Assembly: GCF_013283645.1 (NCBI RefSeq)
Contig: NZ_JABEKV010000001.1
Location: 186,001-250,000 of the forward strand
Source of the DNA: Sinorhizobium psoraleae
GTDB taxonomy: Bacteria; Pseudomonadota; Alphaproteobacteria; Rhizobiales; Rhizobiaceae
Length of the DNA: 64,000 nt
Direction of reading: 5' to 3'
Positions within the stretch are counted from its first letter, which is position 1. Each line of letters begins with the position of its first letter. Position numbers and translations under genes: made by a program. Of the stretch, positions 26,866 to 35,929 are shown in pieces. Below the pieces are notes generated by a model. The model ran no database searches. It was given only the letters and a program-made list of their open reading frames with translations, and was not told where the DNA came from.

Positions 26866-27051
26866 GGATGTCCTCCGTTTGGCGAGCGGGATGTCGGCGG
26901 ATAGGCCGCTTCGCATGTTCCTCATCCCGCTCCAGATGATTTCGCAGCTTTCTTAGGAAAGCGAAGCAATGAAATCAATCGATGGGAACAGCTTCATCCA
27001 TCAAACTTCTTCATCGATCGCGACGACTTTGGATAAGCCGCGGGCGAGATT

Positions 27052-27116
27052 GCCCCTCACGCAACTCCTCTTCCCGCCTGCGGGGAGAGGGTGCCGGCAG
27101 ACGGATAAGAGGCCAA
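27052..27116. repeat. One-sided palindromic repeat near the rlmN 3' end
   Basis: CTCTTCCCGCCTGCGGGGAG forms a hairpin, followed by GGTGCCGGCAGACGGATAAG. It is the same family as the arms at 23801-23970. It lies 10 bp after the rlmN stop and may act as its 3' hairpin. Confidence 0.7.
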
Positions 27117-27125
27117 TCAGCCGCG

Positions 27126-28361
27126 TCAATCCTCGCCGTGATTGGCAATCATCATCGCCTCGAAGGCAAGGCGGTCGACCTTGCGCATGCGTTCGGATTC
27201 GGACTTGAGCTGGCCGCAGGCGGCCAGGATGTCGCGACCGCGCGGCGTGCGGATCGGCGATGCATAGCCGGCCTGATTGATGAAGTCGGCGAATTTCTCG
27301 ATCTGTTCCCAGTCCGAACACTGATAGTTGGTGCCGGGCCAGGGGTTGAAGGGGATGAGATTGATCTTCGCCGGAATGCCCTTCAAGAGCTTCACCAGTT
27401 CCTTGGCGTCCTCGAGACTGTCGTTGACGTCCTTCAGCATCACATATTCGAAGGTGATGCGACGCGCGTTCGACAGGCCCGGATAGGCGCGGCAGGCGTC
27501 CATCAGCTCCTTGAGCGGATACTTCTTGTTGATCGGCACCAGCATGTCGCGCAAGTCGTCGCGCACCGCATGCAGCGAGATCGCCAGCATCACGCCGATC
27601 TCCTCGCCGGTGCGGTAGATCTCGGGCACGATGCCGGAGGTCGAGAGCGTGATGCGGCGCTTCGAGAGCGAAAGGCCGTCGCCGTCGGACGCGATCAGGA
27701 GCGCGGTCTTGACCGCCTCGAAATTGTAGAGCGGCTCGCCCATGCCCATCATCACAATATTGGTGATCTTGCGGCCTTCCGCGGGCACGATGGCGCCTTG
27801 CGGCGTATCGCGCTCGGGAAAATCGCCGAGCCGGTCGCGAGCAAGCAGCAACTGAGCGAGAATTTCTTCCGCCGTCAGGTTGCGCACCAGCTTCTGAGTG
27901 CCGGTGTGGCAGAAGGAACAGGTGAGCGTGCAGCCGACCTGGCTCGAGATGCAGAGCGTGCCGCGGCCTTCCTCGGGGATGTAGACGGTCTCGATTTCGA
28001 CTGGCCGGCCGGCGCCGCGCGGCGGAAAGCGCAAGAGCCACTTGCGCGTGCCGTCGTTGGAAATCTGCTCCTCGACGATCTCCGGCCGGGCGATGGTAAA
28101 ATGCTCCTTGAGCATTTCGCGCATGTCCTTGGAGACGTTCGACATCTGGTCGAATTCGGAAACACCGCGGACATAGAGCCAGTGCCAGAGCTGGCTGACA
28201 CGCATCTTGACCTGACGCTCCGGCACGCCTCTTTCAACGAGCAGCTTGGCCATGTCCTCGCGCACAAGGCCGATCAGCGATGGCTTCTCGGTCTGCGGCA
28301 TCGGGCGCACCTGCGGCGCCTTGACGATGTCCACCCTGTTCAAGATCTCAGTGGCTGCCAT
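27126..28361 (-). CDS. rlmN: Dual-specificity 23S rRNA/tRNA adenine-2-methyltransferase RlmN
   Basis: A 411-residue radical SAM enzyme that methylates C2 of A2503 in 23S rRNA and A37 in some tRNAs. The cluster motif [11 protein letters not shown] (CxxxCxxC) is present; other motifs are [24 protein letters not shown] and [15 protein letters not shown]. The start [14 protein letters not shown] at 28361 fits rhizobial homologues; upstream codons in the frame are non-conserved. It appears to be a single gene. Confidence 0.95.
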   Translation of the reverse strand: MAATEILNRVDIVKAPQVRPMPQTEKPSLIGLVREDMAKLLVERGVPERQVKMRVSQLWHWLYVRGVSEFDQMSNVSKDMREMLKEHFTIARPEIVEEQISNDGTRKWLLRFPPRGAGRPVEIETVYIPEEGRGTLCISSQVGCTLTCSFCHTGTQKLVRNLTAEEILAQLLLARDRLGDFPERDTPQGAIVPAEGRKITNIVMMGMGEPLYNFEAVKTALLIASDGDGLSLSKRRITLSTSGIVPEIYRTGEEIGVMLAISLHAVRDDLRDMLVPINKKYPLKELMDACRAYPGLSNARRITFEYVMLKDVNDSLEDAKELVKLLKGIPAKINLIPFNPWPGTNYQCSDWEQIEKFADFINQAGYASPIRTPRGRDILAACGQLKSESERMRKVDRLAFEAMMIANHGED

Positions 28362-28698
28362 GCTTGATGTCCTGTCATACAGCGAAGGCCCGTCCGGAGA
28401 AGAATCCCGGATCATGTTCCGATGCTCGAATTGAAAACTGGCGAGCCTTCGAGCGCGGCAATGAGGCGCGGGGCTCTGAATTTGGCGGCGCTTTAGCATT
28501 CTTTTCGCCGCGAGTCACCATGACGCCGCGGTTCGAATGCAAAAAGGCCGGCGCCAATGGCCCGGCCCTCGCATCGGAATGTGCCGTGTTACTGCATGTT
28601 TCCTCAAAATCGGCGCCGATTCGAGGACAAAACACGCGACAATTCAAGGGTGCTATGTCGACCTTTGTGCTTCTAAAGGACGTAAAGCGCCGCAGGCG
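28362..28698. other. Intergenic region between rlmN and the IalB-like gene
   Basis: About 340 bp: the rlmN promoter region on the left, a G/C hairpin GGCCGGCGCCAATGGCCCGGCC near 28548-28569 and a RIME-like element on the right. No gene is supported. Confidence 0.5.
28590..28680. repeat. RIME-like element, diverged
   Basis: TACTGCATGTTTCCTCAAAA, TCGGCGCCGATTCGAGGACA, then ACAATTCAAGGGTGCTATGT and CGACCTTTGTGCTTCTAAAG. The modules are in reversed order and the second stem is decayed. Confidence 0.7.
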
Positions 28699-29202
28699 TT
28701 ACTTGCAGGCTTCGATCTGCTTCAGCGCAGCCGAAATGCCGGAGAGGGAATAGGAATAGGACGTCGCGGTTCCCTTGCGGGATTTTGCGCTGACCGACAT
28801 GTCCTTGCCCGATCTCATCGCCGCCACCAGCGCCGGTTCTTCCGCGGCGTTTTCGACCCAAGCGGAATTGCCCTTGGTGAACATGGTGAAGGTCCGGCCG
28901 TCGATGATCACGTTGACCTTGGAATTGTCCTGCAGCGGATAGCCCATCATCGCCTGCGGTTCGTAGCTGATGTTCTGCCCCGGGCGCTGCGAGACGAGGA
29001 AGAAGATATCGCCATGATCTACACCGGCAGGGCTCCTCTCCTTCGGAACCGACAGGACGTAGCAAACCTTACCGGCGCCGGCCTGATAGGAATAGGCGCC
29101 CCAGGCGTTGAACTGCTGGATCCGTGTGGGGGATTGAGCGGCAGCAACGCCGGCCGCTGCCAGTACGAGTGCGATTGCAGTTGCGATCTTTCTTACAAAC
29201 AT
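28699..29202 (-). CDS. Invasion-associated locus B (IalB) family protein
   Basis: A 167-residue secreted protein. A signal peptide (IATAIALVLAAAGVAAAQ) precedes the IalB domain, with W34 (FNAWGAYSY), two Cys (CYVLSVPKER and the C-terminal EACK) that could form a disulfide, and DGRTFTMFTKGNSAWVEN. IalB proteins are common in alphaproteobacteria; in Bartonella one affects erythrocyte invasion, but in rhizobia the role is unknown and probably envelope-related. The upstream region is AT-rich, as expected for a promoter. Confidence 0.85.
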   Translation of the reverse strand: MFVRKIATAIALVLAAAGVAAAQSPTRIQQFNAWGAYSYQAGAGKVCYVLSVPKERSPAGVDHGDIFFLVSQRPGQNISYEPQAMMGYPLQDNSKVNVIIDGRTFTMFTKGNSAWVENAAEEPALVAAMRSGKDMSVSAKSRKGTATSYSYSLSGISAALKQIEACK

Positions 29203-29606
29203 GAGGTCCTGCCGCTTGTCTTGCTTGCGATCGCCCGAAACAGGTGAGACGGCCGATGCATAGTCACGATTTGATTTATTTTGACTTAATTCAGGTTACT
29301 AAACCGTCAACGATCACTGAAATCCGCTCTTTTCCGCCCCGAAACAGGCCAGCGGCACACCCACTGCAGTAGACGCTGAGCGCCTGTCGGCGTGCCGTTC
29401 TTCATGCCTGCGGATTGCCGGTTCGGTCGATCGTCAATTCTGGAGGGCCGTGGCCGGTAGGAGTTCCCTGTCTCAAATCTCGCCGCAACGCACTGTCCTG
29501 CAGCCGTTTTCGCCCACAGCCGTCACGTTTGCGGAATCTATGTCACAAGGAATCGGGCAAGAGTTTGTCTTTCAGGCAGAAATGCGGCGGTCGCGCATTG
29601 TGAGGA
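29203..29606. other. Intergenic region upstream of the IalB-like gene
   Basis: About 400 bp. The left 110 bp includes an unusually AT-rich patch (29268-29302) likely to hold the IalB promoter on the minus strand. The right part has no gene, repeat or clear terminator that I can support. Confidence 0.5.
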
Positions 29607-29987
29607 TCATTCGTCATCCGACCTGTCGCGCAGGGCCTCGTCGGCCTTGTGGTAATGCGCATCCTTGATCTGGCCGCTGATCGCGGCAAAAGCAGCCGTC
29701 AGCACGGCGATGTCGTCGGAAAAGCCTACGACGGCGAGCATGTCCGGCACGAAGTCGAGGGGCAGGACGAAATAGGCTAGGGCCGCGAGCAGGATGCCGC
29801 GTGTACGCGTCGGAGTCTTCGGATCCACCGCACAATAAAAGGCGGCGACGAGATCACGGCTGAAGGGAATCTGACGGGCTGCGCGGCGAAAGGTCGGCCA
29901 GAACCGGCGGCGCACCCTGCGTTCCCGGCGTTCCTGTTCGGATTCCTCGCCGGGGAGGAGAATTTCACCGATCTTGATATCGTCCAT
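29607..29987 (-). CDS. DUF1232 (YkvA-like) membrane protein
   Basis: A 126-residue protein with an acidic, Arg-rich N-terminus and the DUF1232 core: YCAVDPKTPTRTRGILLAALAYFVLPLDFVPDMLAVVGFSDDIAVL. This contains one or two membrane-embedded helices and the conserved Pro-x-D-x-x-P-D pattern. The function of the family is unknown. It precedes the pterin dehydratase gene on the same strand with a repeat between them. Confidence 0.85.
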   Translation of the reverse strand: MDDIKIGEILLPGEESEQERRERRVRRRFWPTFRRAARQIPFSRDLVAAFYCAVDPKTPTRTRGILLAALAYFVLPLDFVPDMLAVVGFSDDIAVLTAAFAAISGQIKDAHYHKADEALRDRSDDE

Positions 29988-30003
29988 CGCGTCTGTTCCG
30001 GTA

Positions 30004-30057
30004 GTTCAAAGTGCTGGCGATCTTTGTGCGTCAAACAAGACGCGCGGCGCTGTGAGC
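30004..30057. repeat. RIME-like partial element
   Basis: GTTCAAAGTGCTGGCGATCT, TTGTGCGTCAAACAAGACGC, GCGGCGCTGTGA: the first module in reversed orientation. Confidence 0.72.
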
Positions 30058-30084
30058 CGCAGTCTGATATGGGGAAGGCATGCG

Positions 30085-30402
30085 CTATTTCAAATGGTCG
30101 GGCATCCGCCCGGTCGCCGCGCGATCCATTTTCGCCGCCAGCTTGAAATCGAGCTCCGTCAGCCCGTTCGCGTCGTGCGTCGAAAGCGTGACATCGACCC
30201 TGTTGTAGACATTGAACCATTCGGGGTGGTGATCGAGTTTCTCGGCGGCGAGGGCGCATTGCGTCATGAAGCTGAACGCTTCCGCAAAATTCTTGAAGCG
30301 AAACGCTTTCCAGATCGATGCGCCATCCTCGGCGAGAACCCAGCCCTCCATCTTATGCAAATGATCGGCGACAGCCTCGGCATCCAGTTTTTCCGGCCTC
30401 AT
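30085..30402 (-). CDS. 4a-hydroxytetrahydrobiopterin dehydratase (pterin-4a-carbinolamine dehydratase)
   Basis: A 105-residue protein with the family's catalytic core [36 protein letters not shown]; the His-His pair and the later His are the expected catalytic residues. It regenerates the pterin cofactor of aromatic amino-acid hydroxylases or has a moonlighting role. No hydroxylase lies nearby. The start [11 protein letters not shown] at 30402 fits the family; the longer frame runs into a RIME repeat. Confidence 0.92.
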   Translation of the reverse strand: MRPEKLDAEAVADHLHKMEGWVLAEDGASIWKAFRFKNFAEAFSFMTQCALAAEKLDHHPEWFNVYNRVDVTLSTHDANGLTELDFKLAAKMDRAATGRMPDHLK

Positions 30403-30444
30403 GCTGTTTCTCCCTGTCTTCGTGCCTGACACGGACCACATCAG

Positions 30445-30541
30445 GTTATCCTCAAATCGGAACCGATTTAAGGATAAAAGCTGTTGCAATTCGAAGTGCT
30501 ACAGCGACCTTTGTGCGTCCGAAGAGATGCACGGCGCTGTG
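30445..30541. repeat. RIME-like element in the leader of the LMW phosphatase gene
   Basis: GGTTATCCTCAAATCGGAAC, CGATTTAAGGATAAAAGCTG, TTGCAATTCGAAGTGCTACA, GCGACCTTTGTGCGTCCGAA, GAGATGCACGGCGCTGTGG. Both modules are present in reversed order. Confidence 0.8.
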
Positions 30542-30600
30542 GTCCTCGAATAGACTCCGCGCGGGCCATGCCGCACAACTCTCAATGCCAACTGGATAAC

Positions 30601-31080
30601 ATGAAACCGGTCAGAATTCTCTTTGTTTGTCTTGGCAATATTTGTCGTTCACCCCTCGCCGAGGGCATCCTGCGGGACCTTGCGGAAAGGGCGGGCCATG
30701 GCGGCGCGGTCTCCATCGATTCCGCCGGCATCGGCGGATGGCATATCGGCGCTCCGCCGGATCAACGGTCGATTTCGGTGGCGAAGGCGCACGGGATCGA
30801 TATAGCGGCCTTGCGCGGGCGCAAAATCACGACGGCGGATTTCGCGGCGTTCGACCTGATCCTCGTCATGGACATGAGCAACGTCCGCGACCTCAGCGTG
30901 CTCGCGCCTTCGGCAATGGCAGGCAAGGTGCATCTTTTCATGCACTATGCCACCGGCCGGGACGGAGATGTTCCGGATCCATATTACGAAGAAGCGGCGG
31001 ACGCCTTCGAAGCGGTCTACCAGATGCTGGAAGCTGGATGCTTGTCGCTGTTGGCGAGACTCGGGGAACGCGCCTCGTGA
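30601..31080 (+). CDS. Low-molecular-weight protein-tyrosine phosphatase
   Basis: A 159-residue phosphatase. The P-loop CLGNICRS (nucleophile Cys10, Arg16) is near the N-terminus and the general acid Asp is in DVPDPYYE near residue 123. It dephosphorylates tyrosine or arginine residues or small phosphoesters. The start MKPVRILFVC is canonical. Its last 64 bp overlap the 3' end of the convergent thpR-like gene. It stands alone, not next to a tyrosine kinase gene. Confidence 0.92.
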   Translation: MKPVRILFVCLGNICRSPLAEGILRDLAERAGHGGAVSIDSAGIGGWHIGAPPDQRSISVAKAHGIDIAALRGRKITTADFAAFDLILVMDMSNVRDLSVLAPSAMAGKVHLFMHYATGRDGDVPDPYYEEAADAFEAVYQMLEAGCLSLLARLGERAS

Positions 31081-31607
31081 AGCGGAAAAACCTCTTCGGT
31101 CAGGTAAGGGCCGCCGCCGACGGAATCGCGCGACGACAGGAGAACGAAGCGGGAGACCGTGAAGGGTGAGGTGAGAAAATTGCCGCGCCCCGAGAGATAG
31201 TTCACGACGTCCTCGACGCGTGAGGAACGCAATCTCGCGAGAGTGACGTGTGGCGTGAACTTGCGCGGGTCCGGCGGCAGGCCGATGCGCTGGCAGATGC
31301 GTTCGATTTCCGCCTGAAGCGCGAACATTTCGGGTTCGTTGCTGACGCCGGCCCAGACCGAATGCGGTTTTTTGGAGCCGAAGGCACCCGTGCCTGTCAA
31401 TTGCAGCTGGAACTCGGGGCGCTCGATCCGGTCGAGCCTTTCGACGATCTCGTCGGCGGTGCGTCCGTCGACATCGCCGATGAAACGCAGAGTGATGTGA
31501 TAGTTTTCCACATCAATCCATCGAGCTCCGGGAAGACCTCCGCGCAGCAAGGAAAGGCTCATCGCTGCATTGCGCGGAATTTCGAGGGCGGTGAACAGTC
31601 TCGGCAT
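31017..31607 (-). CDS. thpR: RNA 2',3'-cyclic phosphodiesterase (ThpR, 2H superfamily)
   Basis: A 196-residue protein with the two H-x-T/S-x motifs of the 2H phosphoesterases: HITLRF and HVTLARL. It hydrolyses 2',3'-cyclic phosphates on RNA ends and can join 2'-5' ends in reverse. The C-terminal 20 residues (EARSPSLANSDKHPASSIW) lie in the region overlapping the convergent phosphatase gene, and look like a non-conserved extension. A TTAA-N7-TTAA motif lies 85 bp upstream. Confidence 0.9.
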   Translation of the reverse strand: MPRLFTALEIPRNAAMSLSLLRGGLPGARWIDVENYHITLRFIGDVDGRTADEIVERLDRIERPEFQLQLTGTGAFGSKKPHSVWAGVSNEPEMFALQAEIERICQRIGLPPDPRKFTPHVTLARLRSSRVEDVVNYLSGRGNFLTSPFTVSRFVLLSSRDSVGGGPYLTEEVFPLHEARSPSLANSDKHPASSIW

Positions 31608-31691
31608 GGCGAGCTCCCCGAATCTCTTGCAGATATCTCAGCGAATCACGCATCGAGTCTGCACGCAACTGTTATTTAGCGCGACAGAGCG

Positions 31692-31706
31692 TTAACGTTC
31701 TCTTAA
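31692..31706. promoter_or_regulatory. CtrA-like box TTAA-N7-TTAA
   Basis: TTAACGTTCTCTTAA matches the CtrA cell-cycle regulator motif exactly. It lies between the ends of the thpR and esterase genes, on the thpR promoter side. A single match in AT-rich spacer DNA can be chance. Confidence 0.35.
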
Positions 31707-31721
31707 CTGTGGACCGAAACA

Positions 31722-32363
31722 TCACTCCGCTTTGTCCAGCGAGGCGATGAACCGCTCCGCAACAGGCAGAAAACGCTCCACCATCTTGCCGATGCCCTGG
31801 CTGTTTGGGTGCATTCCGTCTTCGAGCTTCAGCGCCGCATCGATCGCCACGCCGTCGAGGAAAAACGGATAGAATTCGAGATCATATTTCGCCGCGAGCT
31901 CCGGGTAGATGGGATTGAAGCGGGCGGCATAGTCGGTGCCCATGTTGGGAGGGGCCATCATGCCGGCAAGCAATACCGCGATACCGCGCTCCTTGAGCCG
32001 GGTGATCATCGCCTCGAGATTTTTTCGCGACTCCTCCGGCGGAATGCCGCGCAACGCGTCGTTCGCGCCAAGCTCGAGGATTACGCCTTTCGTTCCATCC
32101 GGCACCGACCAATCGATGCGGGCAAGGCCGCCGGAGGTGGTGTCGCCGGAAACGCCGGCATTGACGATCGCGACGTCCAAACCCTTGTCTTTCAAAGCCT
32201 TTTCGAGGCGGGCAGGGAAGGCGTCCTCGGGCGGGAGCTGGTAGCCGGCCATCAGGCTGTCGCCGAAGCCGACGAGACTCACACTCTCGGCGCGCACCGC
32301 TGACGATAACGCGATTGTCATTGCCAGGCTCAAGAAAAAGCGCAGAAAATCTTTTAATGCCAT
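31722..32363 (-). CDS. SGNH-hydrolase arylesterase/lysophospholipase (TesA-like)
   Basis: A 213-residue secreted esterase. A signal peptide (LRFFLSLAMTIALSSAVRA) precedes the GDS block VGFGDSLMAGYQ with the nucleophile Ser; further blocks are GVSGDTTSGGL (Gly), ELGANDALRG (Asn) and DGMHPNSQG (Asp-x-x-His). It hydrolyses thioesters, esters or lysophospholipids in the periplasm. It is divergent from a YbbA/YbbP-type ABC pair, the same neighbourhood as E. coli tesA-ybbA-ybbP, supporting a shared lipid or envelope function. Confidence 0.92.
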   Translation of the reverse strand: MALKDFLRFFLSLAMTIALSSAVRAESVSLVGFGDSLMAGYQLPPEDAFPARLEKALKDKGLDVAIVNAGVSGDTTSGGLARIDWSVPDGTKGVILELGANDALRGIPPEESRKNLEAMITRLKERGIAVLLAGMMAPPNMGTDYAARFNPIYPELAAKYDLEFYPFFLDGVAIDAALKLEDGMHPNSQGIGKMVERFLPVAERFIASLDKAE

Positions 32364-32436
32364 AGGCTCGTTCCTAAATGCCCGAGGGGCAACCATTTTC
32401 GTCATCCAGTCTCGTTTTCATATAGGACTGTTTCGC

Positions 32437-33162
32437 GTGGCAAAAACCATCATCGAGCTGAAAAACGCCGACTTGACGCTGGGCGAGGCCGCGGCGGCGG
32501 TCCACGTGCTGAAAGGCGTGAGCCTGACAGTCGACGCCGGCGAATCCGTGGGGATAGTCGGCCCCTCCGGATCCGGGAAATCGACATTGCTGATGGTGCT
32601 TGCCGGCCTGGAGCGGCTCGACAGCGGCGAGATCGTCATCGACGGCACGCCCCTGCACGGGTTAAGCGAGGATCGGCTCGCGGATTTCCGGGGCCGCAAC
32701 ATCGGCATCGTCTTCCAATCCTTTCATCTCATTCCCAACATGACCGCGCTTGAAAATGTCGCGGTGCCGCTTGAGCTTGCGAATGTCCGCGATGCCTTCG
32801 ACATCGCGCGCCAGGAACTCGTTGCGGTGGGTCTGGGCGAGCGCCTGACGCATTATCCGGGGCAGCTTTCGGGAGGCGAGCAGCAGCGCGTGGCGATCGC
32901 CCGGGCGCTGGCGCCCTCACCGAAGCTGCTGATCGCCGACGAACCGACCGGCAACCTCGACGCCGAGACCGGCCGGCAGATCGCCGATCTTCTCTTCGCG
33001 GAACAGCGCGAGCGCGGCATGACGCTGGTTCTCGTCACGCATGATGCCGCGCTTGCCGGGCGCTGCGTGCGACAGGTACAGGTGCGCTCCGGCGAGATCG
33101 TCTCGGGCGAGCATGCCGAACCGAGGGCGACTGCGGCTCGCCAGGAGGCGGCGTCGGCATGA
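32437..33162 (+). CDS. ABC transporter ATP-binding protein (YbbA-like)
   Basis: A 241-residue ATPase of the LolD/MacB class: Walker A GPSGSGKST, LSGGEQQRVAIARAL, Walker B LLIADEPTGNLDAETG. It pairs with the large FtsX-like permease that overlaps its stop by 4 bp. The GTG start is preceded by a weak AGGA. The promoter region of 73 bp is shared with the divergent esterase gene. Such systems extract lipids or act mechanically on the envelope rather than import. Confidence 0.92.
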   Translation: MAKTIIELKNADLTLGEAAAAVHVLKGVSLTVDAGESVGIVGPSGSGKSTLLMVLAGLERLDSGEIVIDGTPLHGLSEDRLADFRGRNIGIVFQSFHLIPNMTALENVAVPLELANVRDAFDIARQELVAVGLGERLTHYPGQLSGGEQQRVAIARALAPSPKLLIADEPTGNLDAETGRQIADLLFAEQRERGMTLVLVTHDAALAGRCVRQVQVRSGEIVSGEHAEPRATAARQEAASA

Positions 33163-35714
33163 GCGAGGCAAGCGCCATCAACCGCTTTCGCCCACTGCTC
33201 GCCCTCCGGCTGGCGCTGCGGGAAATGCGCGGCGGCCTCAAGGGCTTCTACATCTTCCTGGCCTGTATCGCACTCGGCACGGCGGCGATCGCCGGTGTCA
33301 ATTCGCTCTCGCAGTCGATCAGCGCAACAATCGCTTCACGAGGGCAGGAACTCCTTGCCGGCGATATCCGCTTCGAACTCAACAATCGCGTGGCGACAGC
33401 CGAAGAACGAGCCTTTCTCGACGGTCTCGGCAGTGTCTCCGTTTCCTCGGGCCTGCGCTCCATGGCGCGGCTTGCCGATGGTTCCAACCAGGCCCTGGTC
33501 GAGCTGAAGGCCGTTGACGGTGCCTACCCGCTCTACGGCGCGTTTGAAAGCGAACCGGGAAGGCCACTCGCGGAACTCCTGTCCAAACGGGCGGAAGCGT
33601 TCGGTGCGGTGGCCGCGCCGCTGCTGCTGGAGCGTCTGGGTATAGGGCTTGGAGAGGAAATCCTGCTCGGCAATGCGCGGGTTCGGATCAACGCCACAAT
33701 CGTCCGGGAGCCGGACGCGCTTTCCGATGGCTTCGGCTTTGCGCCGCGGCTGATGGTCTCGGCGGAGGCACTCGCCGCCTCGGGGCTGGTGCAGACCGGC
33801 AGCCTCGTCGAGCATGGCTACAAGGTCAAGCTTACCGATCCGGAGCGCGTCGCATCCGCTCGCACTGAGGCGGAGAAGCGATTCCCGTCGGCCGGCTGGT
33901 CGATCCGGACGAGCGGCAATGCCGCGCCGTCGCTCAACGCCAATATCACGCGGTTCTCGCAGTTCCTGACGCTCGTCGGCCTGACGGCGCTGATCGTCGG
34001 CGGCGTGGGCGTCGCCAATGCGGTGCGTGCCTACCTCGATGGCAAGCGCAGCGTCATCGCGACCTTCAAGTGTCTCGGCGCCCCGGCGTCACTCGTCGCG
34101 ATGGTCTACCTCGCGCAGATCCTGATGATCGCTCTGATCGGCATCGGCGTCGGCCTGATTTTCGGCGCGCTGATCCCCTTCGTCGCAGCCCAGTTCCTCG
34201 CCGATGTGCTCCCCGTACCGACGTCGTTCCAGCTATATCCTTCGGCGCTCGGCCTTGCGGCGCTTTTCGGCCTTTTGACGGCGCTTGCTTTCGCCATCCT
34301 TCCGCTCGGCCGCGCGCGCCGGGTGCCGGCGACCGCGCTTTTCCGGCAGCAGGGATTCGAGCCGACCGGCTTTCCGGCCTGGCCCTATCTCCTGGGTGCT
34401 CTCGCCTGCCTTATGGCGCTCGCCGGGCTTGCCGTCTGGACGGCCTATGATCGTAGCATTTCGCTGATCTTTCTCGGCGCGATCGCCTTTGCCTTCATCG
34501 TCCTGCGCGGCGTGTCGCTGCTGATCTCCTGGCTGGCACGGCGCAGCCCGCGCGTGAATTCGCCCGCGCTAAGGCTGGCGATCGGCAATATCCACCGCCC
34601 GGGCGCCCTGACACCATCGGTGGTGCTGTCGCTCGGTCTCGGCCTCGCCCTGCTCGTGACACTGGCGCTCATCGACGGCAATCTTCGGCGCGAACTCACC
34701 GGCGACATGGCCGAGCGCGCGCCCAACTTCTTCTTCGTCGATATCCAGGGCAGCGAGATCGAGGGGTTCCGGTCGCTGCTTTCCCAGGCGATGCCGAAGG
34801 GCAAGGTCGTCGAAGTGCCGATGCTGCGCGGGCGTATCGTGGCGTTCAACGGCGAGGACGTGAACAGCCGCAATGTACCACCCGGCGGGCAATGGGTGCT
34901 GCGCGGCGACCGTGGCATCACCTATGCCAAGAACCGGCCGGAGAATTCGACGCTCACCGAAGGTACCTGGTGGCCCGAAGACTATGCCGGTGAACCGCTG
35001 GTCTCGTTCTCGGCGGAGGAAGCCGGCGAACTCGGCCTGAAACTCGGCGACACGGTTACGGTCAACGTGCTCGGCCGCAACATCACGGCGAAGATCGCCA
35101 ATTTCCGCAATGTCGAATGGGAATCGCTGTCGATCAATTTCGTCATGGTCTTCTCGCCGAACACCTTTGCCGGCGCGCCGCATGCCTGGCTCGCAACCGT
35201 CATCGATCCCGATGCCACCGCCAAGGAGGAAGCGGCGGTCTTGAAGTCGGTCACCAATACTTATCCGACGATTACCAGCGTGCGTGTCAAGGATGCGCTC
35301 GATATCGTCAACACGCTTCTCGCGCAGCTTGCGACGGCCATTCGCGCCGCCGCGGCCGTTGCCCTCATCGCGTCGGTTCTCGTCCTTGCCGGAGCGCTCG
35401 CCGCCGGTAACCGCGCGCGCATTCACGATGCGGTGGTGCTGAAGACGCTGGGTGCCACGCGCGGCACGCTGATCCGCGCCTTCAGTTACGAGTACGTCAT
35501 TCTCGGCTTCGCGACGGCCGTCTTCGCGCTGTTTGCTGGGGGCGTCTCCGCCTGGTTCGTCGTCAGCCGCGTGATGACGCTACCGTCCGATTTCCTGCCC
35601 GACGTTGCCGTCGCCACCATCGTCGTCGCGCTTGTCATGACTGTCGGCATCGGTCTTGCCGGGACCTGGCGCATTCTCGGCCAGAAAGCCGCGCCGGTGC
35701 TGCGTGAATTGTGA
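33159..35714 (+). CDS. FtsX-like ABC transporter permease (YbbP-like)
   Basis: An 851-residue membrane protein. One N-terminal helix (about 28-50), a periplasmic domain, three helices near 260-400, then further helices and a second periplasmic domain (about 520-700, rich in NFFFVDIQG... and GGQWVLRGDRG), then a final FtsX-like set (IRAAAAVALIASVLVLAGALAAGNRARIHDAVVLKTLGATRGTLIRAF). The duplicated FtsX domain layout is typical of YbbP. It works with the upstream ATPase. Confidence 0.92.
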   Translation: MSEASAINRFRPLLALRLALREMRGGLKGFYIFLACIALGTAAIAGVNSLSQSISATIASRGQELLAGDIRFELNNRVATAEERAFLDGLGSVSVSSGLRSMARLADGSNQALVELKAVDGAYPLYGAFESEPGRPLAELLSKRAEAFGAVAAPLLLERLGIGLGEEILLGNARVRINATIVREPDALSDGFGFAPRLMVSAEALAASGLVQTGSLVEHGYKVKLTDPERVASARTEAEKRFPSAGWSIRTSGNAAPSLNANITRFSQFLTLVGLTALIVGGVGVANAVRAYLDGKRSVIATFKCLGAPASLVAMVYLAQILMIALIGIGVGLIFGALIPFVAAQFLADVLPVPTSFQLYPSALGLAALFGLLTALAFAILPLGRARRVPATALFRQQGFEPTGFPAWPYLLGALACLMALAGLAVWTAYDRSISLIFLGAIAFAFIVLRGVSLLISWLARRSPRVNSPALRLAIGNIHRPGALTPSVVLSLGLGLALLVTLALIDGNLRRELTGDMAERAPNFFFVDIQGSEIEGFRSLLSQAMPKGKVVEVPMLRGRIVAFNGEDVNSRNVPPGGQWVLRGDRGITYAKNRPENSTLTEGTWWPEDYAGEPLVSFSAEEAGELGLKLGDTVTVNVLGRNITAKIANFRNVEWESLSINFVMVFSPNTFAGAPHAWLATVIDPDATAKEEAAVLKSVTNTYPTITSVRVKDALDIVNTLLAQLATAIRAAAAVALIASVLVLAGALAAGNRARIHDAVVLKTLGATRGTLIRAFSYEYVILGFATAVFALFAGGVSAWFVVSRVMTLPSDFLPDVAVATIVVALVMTVGIGLAGTWRILGQKAAPVLREL

Positions 35715-35929
35715 GGGCGGAAATTAACCGTAAATCACCCTTGTTTGATGAGCGAGTGCCCGGCTTTGCGCGATTCCGGGGGGTCCGGGTCTTGTGCCTG
35801 ATCGTTTTCGACATCATATTTGTCCACAGGCATGCTGGAGCCCCGCAGCGGCGCCTGGGCGCTTGAAGGACAAACACTTCACTTGTCGCCCGACACCGTC
35901 AATTCAACCGGGGCTTAAATGAGGAAACA

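Noticed and set aside
26982..28367. A 461-codon open frame opposite rlmN
   Set aside because: Antisense shadow; rlmN carries the radical SAM motif and the full length.
28364..28753. 129-codon frame across the rlmN/IalB gap
   Set aside because: It runs through a RIME repeat and the end of the IalB-like gene; composition is not protein-like.
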